Shown in pieces: positions 18,708 to 27,919 of a DNA stretch of 59,091 nucleotides (position 1 is the stretch's first letter; each line of letters starts with the position of its first letter). The translations under genes were made by a program, and so were the position numbers. The notes under the pieces are model-generated. The model worked only from the letters and a program-made list of their open reading frames with translations, was not told where the DNA came from and made no database searches. The stretch is from JBBQTU01 sp038213005 (lineage in GTDB: Bacteria; Planctomycetota; Phycisphaerae; Tepidisphaerales; Tepidisphaeraceae). Location of the stretch: the NCBI GenBank assembly GCA_038213005.1, contig JBBQTU010000003.1, positions 1 through 59,091 on the forward strand, given 5' to 3'.

Positions 18708-19751
18708 CTACTTCTTCACCGCTCCAAAAACCTGTTGCAGCAGGTCGGTGGTGCGGGCCACCGGGTTCTTCCGAATCGTCTTCTCCTCTTCGGCGACCAT
18801 CTTGAACAGCCCCTCCATCGATTTATTCGTCACGTAGGCATCAATATCCGTCAGATCCTTGTCGGGCACGGCGCTGCCAAGCGCGCTGCCCAGGCCCCCC
18901 AGTTTCTGGCTGATGTCGCTCACGTTCACCTTTGCCATCAGCTTCTTGTAAGCCCCCGTCACCCCGGCCGTCTCCGTCGCCTTCTGCACGATCGGCAGAA
19001 ACTTGGCATACAGATCCGCCTGCGTGGCCTTCTGGAAATACTGCGTCGCCGCATCATCTGCCCCGCTGAGGATCGCCTTGCCATCCGCTATGGTCATCTG
19101 CTTCAGAGCACCGGCAAATACCCTCGCCGCTTTCGGCACCGCCTGCTCAGCAGCGTGGTTCATCGTCGCCACAAAATCATCCGCCAGCTTATCCTGCTTC
19201 ATCGTGTGCAGCAGGCTCTCAAACTTCTGCAGTTTCTCCGGCATCGGAATCTTAACGCTCGGATTGCTCAGGTACCCGCCCTCACGCCCCAACTGGGCGA
19301 CGGCCTGCTCCAGCCCCTTTCCCAGCGCCTCCCGCAGTCCCTCCACCATCTGGTCCTGCGATAGCGAGCTCAGATCGCTGGTGGCCTGTCCGACCAGACC
19401 AGCAACGCCCGTGGTCCCTGCGCTGGCCGCATCAACCTTCTTCGCGCCGGTGCCTGTGGGCGGTGCCGCAGGAGCTACCGGAGTCACCGGAGTCGCCGGG
19501 ACCGCCGGGACCGCCGCGGGTTCGCCTACCTTAGCCGCCGGCTCACCTGCCAGATTGGGCTTCGCGGCATCAGCACCGGCGTTCGCAGCCTCCTGCACCG
19601 GCGGTTCTGTCGCCCGTTGCGGAGTCACCATTTTAGCCCCCATATCCCCCTCGCGTGCTGGAGGCGCAGCGTCCTCGCTCTTGCTGCACGCGGCCGCCAC
19701 CACCAGCAACCCGCCGATCGTCATCCACATCGCTGTCTTGTTCGTCTTCAT
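18708..19751 (-). CDS. DUF4197-family lipoprotein
   Basis: A 347-residue protein. The ATG at 19751, with AGAGG upstream, opens a lipoprotein signal peptide ending AAAC before SKSED. Residues about 25-110 are an Ala/Pro/Thr-rich linker. The C-terminal 220 residues match the DUF4197 pattern: GLREALGKGLEQAVAQLGRE, YLSNPSVKIPMP, ILSGADDAATQYF, EGLFKMVAEEEKTIRKNPVA and RTTDLLQQVF. The family is usually periplasmic and has no established function. It is monocistronic and ends at the terminator shared with rho. Confidence 0.82.
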   Translation of the reverse strand: MKTNKTAMWMTIGGLLVVAAACSKSEDAAPPAREGDMGAKMVTPQRATEPPVQEAANAGADAAKPNLAGEPAAKVGEPAAVPAVPATPVTPVAPAAPPTGTGAKKVDAASAGTTGVAGLVGQATSDLSSLSQDQMVEGLREALGKGLEQAVAQLGREGGYLSNPSVKIPMPEKLQKFESLLHTMKQDKLADDFVATMNHAAEQAVPKAARVFAGALKQMTIADGKAILSGADDAATQYFQKATQADLYAKFLPIVQKATETAGVTGAYKKLMAKVNVSDISQKLGGLGSALGSAVPDKDLTDIDAYVTNKSMEGLFKMVAEEEKTIRKNPVARTTDLLQQVFGAVKK

Positions 19752-19900
19752 CCGTTTTCCTCTAAGATAAACACCACACATCACCTGGCCTCACGCGGCC
19801 ATTCACAGCCTTAAGCATAGCAGAGACCTCGCGTAAGTGGCGTTATCGCTCCCTCAACGCAAGGGCCGACAATGACCGACAGGCAGACGACCAACGAGGC

Positions 19901-19920
19901 ACCGGCGTGAGCCGGCGGGT
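19901..19920. repeat. Short GC palindrome, possible REP-like unit
   Basis: ACCGGCGTGAGCCGGCGGGT contains a small stem (CCGGC with GCCGG around GTGA). Units of this GCGTGAGCCGG kind recur between genes in planctomycete genomes. A single copy here, so the assignment is tentative. Confidence 0.3.
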
Positions 19921-19999
19921 TAGCGGATGACGCTTCCCGCCTCCCCAGCCCCGCCGCACACGCTCGCCCCAATTGAGCCTCCCGTGGCGCGAGCCGGAC

Positions 20000-20809
20000 T
20001 CACCCACCCCGAGAACTCCCCATCGTTTCCTGCAAGTCCATATCCCCCGGCAGCGCCTTCTGAGCCACTCGATGCCCACGCGTCTCATTCGCCGCGATGA
20101 ATGCCAGCGGCACCACCATCAGGCAGAGGATCAGGTAACACCCCACCACCAGCGAGAACTCCATGTTCAGGTCCCGCGAGAGCTGCGCAAAATCCATCCA
20201 GTCGCCGCCCCCCTTCGCCGCCGCATACTCCGCCCGGGCGGCCGGGTTTGTCAGCAACTGGTTCGCAAACGCAAGGTTATGGAACAGGAACCATAGCCCC
20301 AGCATCCCATACAGTGGCCGCTCCACCGACAACCTCAACCCCAGCCCGGTGAACGCACGGTAGAGAAACACCCCGGCAAACAGCAACTCAAACCCGTGCC
20401 CGGAAGCCTCAATGACCAGCATGTGCCCCTTGTTCCACGCCAGCAGTGAATACACGACCACCCCCGCGCCGACACAGATCGTGGCCACCGGCCGCCTCCG
20501 CATTCGCCACCCCAGATACAGCATCGCCACCATCACGACGACCACCAGCCCAGGCACCTGATCGAACCAGCGGGTAACCCCGCCGCCATAGTGAAAATCA
20601 AACGCGGGAATCGCCGGCCGACCGAAAACCCACGCCGCCACCGCGTGCCCCAATTCATGAATGATCACCGGCAGCGGCATCAGCACCGTCCCAAGCGGTT
20701 TCCACCAGGTGATCAGCAGCGCCAGCGGCAATCCCCACCCAAGGGCAATCCACGCCTGCGTGTGCAGCCCAAAGACAAACCGACTTCCCCGCCGTGCTGG
20801 TAACCGCAT
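20000..20809 (-). CDS. Membrane metalloprotease-like protein (HELGH, M50-type)
   Basis: A 269-residue polytopic protein with about six hydrophobic helices. HELGH (H51, E52, H55) lies at the edge of the second helix, the zinc-binding signature of site-2 proteases and other membrane metallopeptidases. No clear NPDG or PDZ element is seen, so a regulated intramembrane protease role is uncertain; similar HExxH membrane proteins of unknown function are common in planctomycetes. The start at 20809 has an excellent GGGGAGGAG site. No partner genes are adjacent. Confidence 0.6.
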   Translation of the reverse strand: MRLPARRGSRFVFGLHTQAWIALGWGLPLALLITWWKPLGTVLMPLPVIIHELGHAVAAWVFGRPAIPAFDFHYGGGVTRWFDQVPGLVVVVMVAMLYLGWRMRRRPVATICVGAGVVVYSLLAWNKGHMLVIEASGHGFELLFAGVFLYRAFTGLGLRLSVERPLYGMLGLWFLFHNLAFANQLLTNPAARAEYAAAKGGGDWMDFAQLSRDLNMEFSLVVGCYLILCLMVVPLAFIAANETRGHRVAQKALPGDMDLQETMGSSRGG

Positions 20810-21120
20810 CGCTGAACTCCTCCCCTCAAATTCTACCAACACGACATCGCCACGCCATCCCCGGCCAAGGCCCCATGATTCGACGCCTCACCCCCGCACC
20901 ACCCCGACGCCTCCGCCGCTCTTCCGGGACAAGCCCGGTAAAGCATCCAACTCCGCTTCCTCCGCTGCCTCCTGTTCAGTTTCCGCCCCTGTGGCACGTG
21001 CCGCCTGCGCAGCATCTCGCCTGGGCGCGCAGGACACAGGGGTCATCATCCATTGCATCCAGTAATGGCATAACGGCATCGACTATTATCCTGGACACCG
21101 GGAAACGGGCGCCCGTCTCA

Positions 21121-21174
21121 GCCCCAACGGGGCGAACTTCATAAGCCTGGGGCATCGCCCTGGTTGTTCTACAC
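21121..21174 (+). repeat. Dispersed repeat element, copy 1
   Basis: It starts with the hairpin GCCCCAACGGGGC, continues through CCTGGGGCATCGCCCTGG and ends TGTTCTACAC. This hairpin-plus-'GGGCATCGCCC' layout matches a class of intergenic repeats seen widely in planctomycetes and verrucomicrobia. Copy 2 lies 220 bp downstream in inverted orientation. Confidence 0.6.
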
Positions 21175-21390
21175 AAGTCTTGGCGCTCACTTGGCCCGGA
21201 ACCCCAGGTCAGAACTCTCGCCTAGTAGACACGCCTCACGACGCCCCGAGGCCAGCGCCCCAGGGGCCGGGCGTTCCACAGTGGCCCGGCCGCCCCGGCC
21301 GGAGCCTTTCGGGGAGGTACCGCGATGCTTGCGGGAGGCGTTGGCGCCCCAACTCAAAGAGGCGACACTACTTACCGTTCCACACAAGAT

Positions 21391-21464
21391 GTGTAGAACA
21401 ACCAGGGGCATCGCCCCAGGAATCAGTCGTCAGCACACACATGAGCCCTGAAAGGGCGACACAT
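21391..21464 (-). repeat. Dispersed repeat element, copy 2 (inverted)
   Basis: Read on the minus strand, this copy has the hairpin CGCCCTTTCAGGGC, then CCTGGGGCGATGCCCCTGG and the same TGTTCTACAC end as copy 1; 17 bases (CCCTGGTTGTTCTACAC) are identical. The two copies enclose about 216 bp of GC-rich sequence without a gene, like a small non-autonomous element. Confidence 0.6.
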
Positions 21465-22129
21465 CTTTCAGCACCGTATTCGCTCCAACCACCCCCTGAC
21501 GCGCAACTTGCATCTGCCCGGAAAAACGGGCATGCCCGCGAAGGCGAAAGCAGCAACAGCGTGCTGGCGGTGCTGTGAGTTTGGGTTACCGTTGATGAAT
21601 CACGCCGCGCGGGCGGAAACACCCTCGCGGTGCCTTGCAGGATGGCAAGATGAGCCGGACAATATGAACCGCGTCCTGCTTTGTTTGTCTCCTGCTTTGT
21701 TTGTCTCTGCCCCCCTGAATCGCACCTAAGTCCTTATCAGCACTGCGCTCCCGGCCCCCTCCCTCCACCCCTGGAAAACGTGCGCCTCTTGCCTTTCCAA
21801 TCGCACGTAAGTCATCGAAGGCACCAGCGTGAAGGTCGGGCGGCGGAGGGTGACGGGCTCACGAAGAGCGAGCGAAGGACCAGATGACTGGGCGACTGAA
21901 GTCGGCCCCACTTTGGGGCGGAACTGAAGCGACTGCAGCTTTCGCTTCTACGGGGTTCCGGGTGTTTGTGTGTCGCAATCCCCCATTCCTATGCCATAGG
22001 CTACGATTTGCCGCCCCTGACTGCGGCCGCAAAACGAGAACTCCTGGCAGAACGGGCAGCCCCCCCCGGTTTCTGCTAACTTGGCGAGGGTTGTTGTGTC
22101 TGGACTGATGAGGCCGAGATCGTGAACAC

Positions 22130-22987
22130 ATGACGATGCGAAATCGCACAACCTGTCTGCTCCTGATATTGCTGAGCCCGCTGTGTATGGCGGCAGGCAG
22201 GACGGATCAGGAAATGGCCGCAATGGTGGACGGACAAGTCCGTCTCCGGGGCGAGATTCTGCACACAGCGATCGACAACACGTGGACGGTAGACGCTGTT
22301 CTGCGGCGCGCCGGCGGGGACGAGGTTCTCAATGCACCTCTGACCCACATCGAGGTCCTCGGTGGCGTCCGGTGGCTGGATGAGCGCGTTTGCCAGGTGA
22401 AGGTGCAGCTAAGTGCCGAGGCGGTGGCGGACGCGATTGTCGCCGCCGTGGACGCGAGCAAGGACCGGCCGGTCGATCCCAAATGGCTTCGCGACAAGTT
22501 GTCGGCTTGGAAAGGGACGGCTTTCACCGCGATTGGCTCCAATGCGGCCGCACTGCCGATCGGGGCGAATCCCGCGCCCACTGATGTGCCGACGTCAGCT
22601 CAGGCAGTCACCGCGATTCCTGCCGCGGTGCGATACACCCTGCCCGATGAGCCGCCTCAATGGGTGTTCGGGCTGGCCGATGCCCAGGGCGTTGCCAGTT
22701 CGGCCGGGAACCCGCTCAAGACCGCTCGCCTCGCCGAGGGGCAGGCCATCGCCACGCTGCAGGATCGCATTCGGGCGTTGGAGGTCCAGCAGGGTGTCAC
22801 GCTGGGCGCCATCGCCGACAAGACGCCACGCGCCAGCCGGGCGATTGCCCAGTCCCTGCAACAGGCCCGCGTTTACAAGACTGAGTACCGCGCCGATGGG
22901 TCGGTGCTCGTGCGCATGTCCTTGAACCTCCGCATCCTGTGGGGCCAACTGGACGCCGCACGCCAGACCGCCCCGAGCGGCCGATAG
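22130..22987 (+). CDS. Secreted protein of unknown function
   Basis: A 285-residue protein with an N-terminal signal peptide (LLLILLSPLCMAAG). Residues 30-110 are beta/alpha mixed with HIEVLGGVRWLDERVCQVKV. The C-terminal part has PLKTARLAEGQAIATLQDRI, which recalls LPP20/FlgT-like repeats where residues of an 'ARLAE...A...L...I' helix recur, but the match is too weak for a family call. A linker at about 135-165 is Ala/Pro-rich. The Shine-Dalgarno sequence is poor; a second ATG at 22136 is possible. It is followed closely by an O-methyltransferase gene with its own promoter-like element. Confidence 0.65.
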   Translation: MTMRNRTTCLLLILLSPLCMAAGRTDQEMAAMVDGQVRLRGEILHTAIDNTWTVDAVLRRAGGDEVLNAPLTHIEVLGGVRWLDERVCQVKVQLSAEAVADAIVAAVDASKDRPVDPKWLRDKLSAWKGTAFTAIGSNAAALPIGANPAPTDVPTSAQAVTAIPAAVRYTLPDEPPQWVFGLADAQGVASSAGNPLKTARLAEGQAIATLQDRIRALEVQQGVTLGAIADKTPRASRAIAQSLQQARVYKTEYRADGSVLVRMSLNLRILWGQLDAARQTAPSGR

Positions 22988-23009
22988 TTCCGCCGACCAG
23001 CTTTTGCAG

Positions 23010-23015
23010 TAGAAT
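23010..23015 (+). promoter_or_regulatory. -10-like TAGAAT directly before the O-methyltransferase
   Basis: TAGAAT ends 7 bp before the ATG at 23023 and no Shine-Dalgarno sequence is present, which suggests a leaderless transcript. No convincing -35 hexamer is visible. Confidence 0.4.
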
Positions 23016-23022
23016 GCCCCGC

Positions 23023-23676
23023 ATGGCTCACAAGACACCGACGCTTCAAGATTACGAGGACCATATCAGTCACCTGCTGGCGCAGGAGGATGATGCGCTG
23101 CGGCTGGCACGCGAGGACACGCAGAAGGCGGGCATGCCGCCTATCAACGTTTCAGCCACCGAGGGGAAGTTGCTGCATGTGCTGGCATGCAGCGTCGGGG
23201 CCAGGCGTATCCTGGAGATCGGGACGCTGGGCGGTTATAGCGCGATCTGGCTGGCTCGGGCGATGCCGGCCGACGGGCGGCTGGTCTCGCTGGAACTGGA
23301 CCCGCACCATGCGGAAATCGCCCAGAAGAACATCGCCCGCGCAGGGCTCTGTAAAGTTGTGGAGATTCGCGTCGGGCCGGGTATGGAATCGCTGGCAAAA
23401 ATGACCGCGGCCGGCGAGGCACCTTTCGACGTGGCGTTCATCGACGCCGACAAGGAGGGCTACCCGGATTACCTGGAAAAGGTCTATCCCCTGGTTCGTA
23501 GCGGCGGTCTGATTCTCGCCGATAACACCCTGCGACTGGACGCTGGGCCCACTGCGGGCATTCCGCGTTACAACGCGGCGGTCGCCAGGCACCCGGGGCT
23601 GAATTCGATCCTTATCCCGGTTCTGCGCGGCGACGGACTGGATGGACTGCTGGTCTCGGTGAAGACGGGGGCGTAA
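23023..23676 (+). CDS. SAM-dependent O-methyltransferase (family 3, CCoAOMT-like)
   Basis: A 217-residue class I methyltransferase. The SAM-binding loop is ILEIGTLGGYSAIWLARAM, with the second acidic residue in VSLELDPHH; the metal-ligand segment FIDADKEGYPDYL and LADNTL are typical of cation-dependent catechol-type O-methyltransferases. The start MAHKTP is placed after a TAGAAT element; an in-frame ATG at 23014 is an alternative. The natural acceptor cannot be inferred from neighbours. Confidence 0.88.
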   Translation: MAHKTPTLQDYEDHISHLLAQEDDALRLAREDTQKAGMPPINVSATEGKLLHVLACSVGARRILEIGTLGGYSAIWLARAMPADGRLVSLELDPHHAEIAQKNIARAGLCKVVEIRVGPGMESLAKMTAAGEAPFDVAFIDADKEGYPDYLEKVYPLVRSGGLILADNTLRLDAGPTAGIPRYNAAVARHPGLNSILIPVLRGDGLDGLLVSVKTGA

Positions 23677-23823
23677 TGGGCTTGGACGTATCTCGCCGCT
23701 AATGCCATTAATTTGGGGTTTTTCCTCTTCAAATCAACCGGAGTCTGCGGTATCCTGTTGATGGTCTGTGGACGTTTGGCGATGGATCGCCAGGCGCCGA
23801 TCCAATGTATCGGCGGGAATATC

Positions 23824-26424
23824 ATGGAACGAAAAGACGTCTCTCGGCGTATCTGCGTCCTTGTGGCCATCGCTTTCTGGGTCTTCTGCTTTGTGGCGCT
23901 GGCCAGTTTTCATTCGGACGACTGGCCCAGTCACCAAGTCTATCCTCATCCGCCCATGCAGAACCTCTGCGGGCCAGTGGGCGCACTGCTGGCCTATTAC
24001 TGCTTCTTGTTCATCGGCCAGGGGATTTTCCTGATTCTGTTCTTTACCGGTATCTGCCTGGCCATCTGGATTTCCAGGGCCAAGGTGAGCGACCTGTGGC
24101 TGCGGGCCATCGGACTGCTGCTGCTGTCGGTGGCGTTCGCAGCGACGGTCAACAGCATTCATCCCGGCGGCGTTAGCAGTTTCCCTGAAGGGCATGGCGG
24201 CCTGCTGGGCATTGCGGCCACGACATTCCTGCAGAGCGTGTTTGCCAAGGTCGGCGCGATGATCGTGCTGGCACTGTCGTTCTGCATCGGACTGATCCTG
24301 GCGGCGGACGAACTGGTGGTTCGCGTACCGGAACTGGTGTGCAACGTCGTTGGAGCGGCCAAGTCGCACTTGCCGCAAGGCGCCAGCCAGGGCGAGCAGG
24401 ATAGCGGCGGGGCGGGCCTGCCGAAACTCGACGGGCTCAAGCGGCTCTGGACAAGCCTGAAGCCGCAGCGGGAGGAAGAGGTCGTCGAGCCGCCGGTGGT
24501 CAGGCCAGGCACCGTGTATCCAGAGGCGGGGCGGGCGAGAGTCGTACTGCCGAGGATCAACAATCTTTCGGCCCCGAGGCCGCAGCAGCAGGATGACGAC
24601 GACGAGCCGTTCAAGCGGCCGGTTATGCTGGACCTGAGCAAGGCCGGCGAGGCGAAGGATAACGCGTTCCTGAACCTGGCGGCGCCGGATCGGGTGGAAC
24701 TGGATTACGAATATGACGAGGATATCCCGATGCCGGCGGCCGATGCTGCGCACGCGGGGGAAAATGACCCGCCCCCGGCGGCTTTGGCGGTGGTGCCGCC
24801 CGTTGGGGAGCAGGCGGTGAAGGCGCCGGAAAAGGCGGCGATCATCGTTCGCCTGCCCAGCCAGATGAAGCCCGTGCGCACGGCGCAGACTCCGCAATCG
24901 GCCGCTACCACGCAGGAACTGGGCGAGTATCACATGCCTGGATGGAATCTGCTGGCCGAGGCCGAGCACGGGTACACGGAGAGCCAGGAGAAATTCGTCC
25001 GCGAGCAGGCGGCTATCCTCGAGCAGGCGATCAAGGAGTTTGGCATTGACGCGCAGGTGGTCGAGATCGACACCGGCCCGGTGATCACGATGTATGAGAT
25101 CACGATGGCGCCGGGCACGAAGGTGTCGCAGATCCTGTCGCTGCAGAACGACATTGCCAGGGCTCTGGCGGCGACCACGGTGCGCATTGTGGCTCCGGTA
25201 CCGGGCAAGAGCACGGTGGGGATCGAGGTGCCCAATGCCCAGAAGGAAAAGGTGCGTCTGAAGGAACTGCTGCAACTGGCGCCCGAGGCCCAGCAGCAGA
25301 AGATGCTGATCCCGCTGTTCCTGGGTAAGGATGCCAGCGGCATGCCGCTGGTGGCGGACCTGGCGGCGATGCCTCACTGTCTGATCGCCGGTACCACCGG
25401 TTCGGGCAAGAGCGTGTGCATCAACACGATCCTGATGTCGATCATGTACACGCAGCGGCCGGACATGGTGAAGCTGATCCTGTTCGATCCCAAGGTCGTG
25501 GAAATGGCTCCGTTCAAGGAGATTCCGCACCTGATGTGCCCTGTGATCAACGAGAGCGGCAGGGCGGCCAGCGTGCTGGAATGGGCCTGCGAGAAGATGG
25601 ACGAGCGGTATGAACTGCTGGCTGAGGCGGGCGTTCGGAACGTCGCCGGCTATAACAAACTGACCCGCGAAGAACTGTGCGAGAGGTTCAAGCCGTCCTC
25701 CGAAGAGGAAGAAGCCAAGATACCCAAGAAGCTGCCGTACATGGTGATCGTGATCGACGAATTGGCCGATCTGATGATGACCAGCGGCAAGGAAGTGGAA
25801 GGATCGATTGTGCGTCTGGCACAGAAGGCTCGCGCGGTGGGCATCCACCTGATCCTGGCGACCCAGCGGCCGCAGGCGACGGTGGTGACGGGGCTGATCA
25901 AGGCGAACATGCCGTGCAAGATCGCGTTCCGGGTGGCGAGCCGGATGGACAGCCGCATCGTGCTGGACCAGAACGGGGCAGACCTGCTTTTGGGCCAGGG
26001 CGACATGCTCTATATGCCGCCGGGTTCCAGTCGCCCGATTCGGGCGCAGGGGACGTTTATCGATGACAAGGAAATCCGCGACAGCGTCAAGCTCGTCGCG
26101 AGCATGGCGGCTGCTCAGTACGAGCCGGAACTGGTGCAGATCCGCTCCGTGCCGGGCGATGGCGCGTCGATGGAGAAGGATGACTTGTTTGATGACGCGG
26201 TACGCGTGGTGCTGGAGACCAAGCGTGGCAGCGTGAGTTTGCTGCAGCGTCGGTTAACGATCGGATACGCGCGGTCTTCGCGGTTGATCGAGGCGATGGC
26301 GGCGGCCGGAATCTTGGGCGATTACAAGGGCTCGCAGGCTCGAGAGGTGATGCTGACGCTGGAGGATTGGGAAGCGATGCGGAGCCAGCAAAAGGCCGAT
26401 GAAGACGATGGCATGAGCGTGTAA
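23824..26424 (+). CDS. ftsK: DNA translocase FtsK/SpoIIIE
   Basis: An 866-residue septal DNA pump that clears and resolves chromosomes during division. Four or five N-terminal transmembrane helices occupy about residues 8-170; a Pro/Ala/acidic linker runs to about 380. The alpha/beta motor holds Walker A GTTGSGKS at 523-530, the DPKVVEMAPF loop and Walker B VIVIDELADLMM. The C-terminal gamma winged-helix domain (DAVRVVLETKRGSVSLLQRR, IGYARSSRLIEAM) recognises polar KOPS-type sequences. The ATG at 23824 starts the membrane region; the frame is open 111 bp upstream. Confidence 0.95.
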   Translation: MERKDVSRRICVLVAIAFWVFCFVALASFHSDDWPSHQVYPHPPMQNLCGPVGALLAYYCFLFIGQGIFLILFFTGICLAIWISRAKVSDLWLRAIGLLLLSVAFAATVNSIHPGGVSSFPEGHGGLLGIAATTFLQSVFAKVGAMIVLALSFCIGLILAADELVVRVPELVCNVVGAAKSHLPQGASQGEQDSGGAGLPKLDGLKRLWTSLKPQREEEVVEPPVVRPGTVYPEAGRARVVLPRINNLSAPRPQQQDDDDEPFKRPVMLDLSKAGEAKDNAFLNLAAPDRVELDYEYDEDIPMPAADAAHAGENDPPPAALAVVPPVGEQAVKAPEKAAIIVRLPSQMKPVRTAQTPQSAATTQELGEYHMPGWNLLAEAEHGYTESQEKFVREQAAILEQAIKEFGIDAQVVEIDTGPVITMYEITMAPGTKVSQILSLQNDIARALAATTVRIVAPVPGKSTVGIEVPNAQKEKVRLKELLQLAPEAQQQKMLIPLFLGKDASGMPLVADLAAMPHCLIAGTTGSGKSVCINTILMSIMYTQRPDMVKLILFDPKVVEMAPFKEIPHLMCPVINESGRAASVLEWACEKMDERYELLAEAGVRNVAGYNKLTREELCERFKPSSEEEEAKIPKKLPYMVIVIDELADLMMTSGKEVEGSIVRLAQKARAVGIHLILATQRPQATVVTGLIKANMPCKIAFRVASRMDSRIVLDQNGADLLLGQGDMLYMPPGSSRPIRAQGTFIDDKEIRDSVKLVASMAAAQYEPELVQIRSVPGDGASMEKDDLFDDAVRVVLETKRGSVSLLQRRLTIGYARSSRLIEAMAAAGILGDYKGSQAREVMLTLEDWEAMRSQQKADEDDGMSV

Positions 26425-26525
26425 TGGCGGGCCCTGCAGAGACCGATGCGCACGCCACTGGGCGGGTAAAGCCCGGGGCGCCTAGAATCAGCTAACTGAG
26501 CAATAACGTCTCTTCAGGGAAGGCC

Positions 26526-27857
26526 ATGAGCATGCAAGTGAAGATCCCCGCTCTCGGTGAGTCCATCACGCAGGCGACCATTGTTAAGTGGCACAAGCAG
26601 GAGGGCGACCGCGTTGAACGGGATGATGCCCTTTGCGAGTTGGAGACCGACAAGGCCAATGTGGATGTCCCGGCACCTGTCGCGGGGATCATGCACCGCA
26701 TCAAGAACGAAGGTGATGCCGTCGCCATCGGCGAGGTGATCGCTGATATCTCGCCGGCCAGCGAGACCGAAGCGGGTGGCTTGCCCTCCGCTCCTGCCAC
26801 CAAGAGCGTATCTGCCGCCCCTGTGACAGTTCCGGCCAAGCCGGTGCCAACGCCCGAGCCAGCCACTGCTGCCAAGCCGCAGCCCCTTGCCGCAGCCCAG
26901 CCGCAGTCGCAGCCGGTCGCCGAGAAGCCGCTGAGTCCCGCCGTGCGACGGGTCGTGACCGAAAGCGGCGTTAATCCCGCCGACATCTCCGGCACGGGTA
27001 AGGGTGGGCGGCTCACCAAGGAGGATGTTCTGGCCCATGCCGAGGCACAGAGCGATGTCACGCCATTCCCAGGCGCTGCACCATCGCCGACGGCTCCGAC
27101 GGTAGCGCCTGTGCCAGGGGCGCGCGTTCTTGCCGTCCCGCCCTCTGCGACCGCTGGCGACGGCACGCGTCGCGAGCCGATGAGCCGCATGCGCCGCAAA
27201 ATCGCCGAACGCCTGGTCAATGCCCAGCACACGGCCGCCATCCTGACGACATTCAATGAGATTGATATGTCGGCCGTTCAGGAACTGCGAACTAAGTATA
27301 AGGATAAGTTCGCTGAGCTGCACGGCGTGGGGTTGGGCCTGATGTCGTTCTTCGTGCGGGCCTGTGTGCTGGCGCTGCATGAGTTCCCTCGCGTCAACGC
27401 GTTTCTCGAAGGTGACGACGTGGTCTACCACGATTACGTGCACTTGGGGATCGCCGTCAGTACTGAGCGTGGTTTGACCGTGCCAGTGCTACGTCATGCT
27501 GAACTGATGGGCTTTGCCGATGTTGAGTCGGAGATCAAACGCCTTGCCACCGCCGCACGCGATGGCAAGCTGGCCATCGAAGAACTTTCAGGCGGCACTT
27601 TCACGATCACCAATGGCGGCATCTTCGGATCGCTGCTGTCTGCCCCGATTCTCAATCCTCCGCAGTCGGCCATATTGGGAATGCACACCATCCAGAGACG
27701 CCCTGTCGCCGTCGGTGACAAGGTGGAGATCCACCCCATGATGTACGTTGCATTGTCCTACGATCATCGAATGGTCGACGGGCATGACAGCGTGTCGTTC
27801 CTGGTGCGGGTCAAGCAACTGGTGGAAGATCCGACACGGCTGATGCTGGATGTGTAA
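26526..27857 (+). CDS. sucB: 2-oxoacid dehydrogenase E2, probably dihydrolipoyl succinyltransferase
   Basis: A 443-residue acyltransferase. The lipoyl domain covers residues 1-78, with the lipoylated Lys43 in ETDKANVDVP. An Ala/Pro linker, a peripheral-subunit-binding domain (SPAVRRVVTESGVNPADISG) and the catalytic domain from about 210 follow (MSRMRRKIAERLVNAQ). The active-site SYDHRMVDG places His414 near the C-terminus. LVEDPTRLMLDV at the end is characteristic of SucB. It forms the core of the 2-oxoglutarate dehydrogenase complex. The E3 gene follows 62 bp later, but no E1 gene is in this window. MQVK at 26532 is an alternative start. Confidence 0.88.
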   Translation: MSMQVKIPALGESITQATIVKWHKQEGDRVERDDALCELETDKANVDVPAPVAGIMHRIKNEGDAVAIGEVIADISPASETEAGGLPSAPATKSVSAAPVTVPAKPVPTPEPATAAKPQPLAAAQPQSQPVAEKPLSPAVRRVVTESGVNPADISGTGKGGRLTKEDVLAHAEAQSDVTPFPGAAPSPTAPTVAPVPGARVLAVPPSATAGDGTRREPMSRMRRKIAERLVNAQHTAAILTTFNEIDMSAVQELRTKYKDKFAELHGVGLGLMSFFVRACVLALHEFPRVNAFLEGDDVVYHDYVHLGIAVSTERGLTVPVLRHAELMGFADVESEIKRLATAARDGKLAIEELSGGTFTITNGGIFGSLLSAPILNPPQSAILGMHTIQRRPVAVGDKVEIHPMMYVALSYDHRMVDGHDSVSFLVRVKQLVEDPTRLMLDV

Positions 27858-27919
27858 GCGAGGGCGAGCGCTCGTCCGTGGCGTCGCCCCTATAACCTCA
27901 TTGCCATAGGTGAACACGT

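Larger units (their letters stand above)
20810..22129. other. 1.3-kb gene-free region with repeat elements
   Basis: Short frames on both strands lack any recognisable protein pattern. The region contains an inverted pair of repeat elements (21121-21174 and 21391-21464), several GC-rich palindromic stretches, and a near-identical pair AATCGCACCTAAGTC / AATCGCACGTAAGTC about 80 bp apart near 21720 and 21800. It looks like accumulated intergenic repeats rather than decayed genes. Confidence 0.5.

Noticed and set aside
23734..25848. A 704-codon open frame opposite ftsK
   Set aside because: It lies fully within ftsK, and its Arg/His/Gln-rich sequence matches no family.
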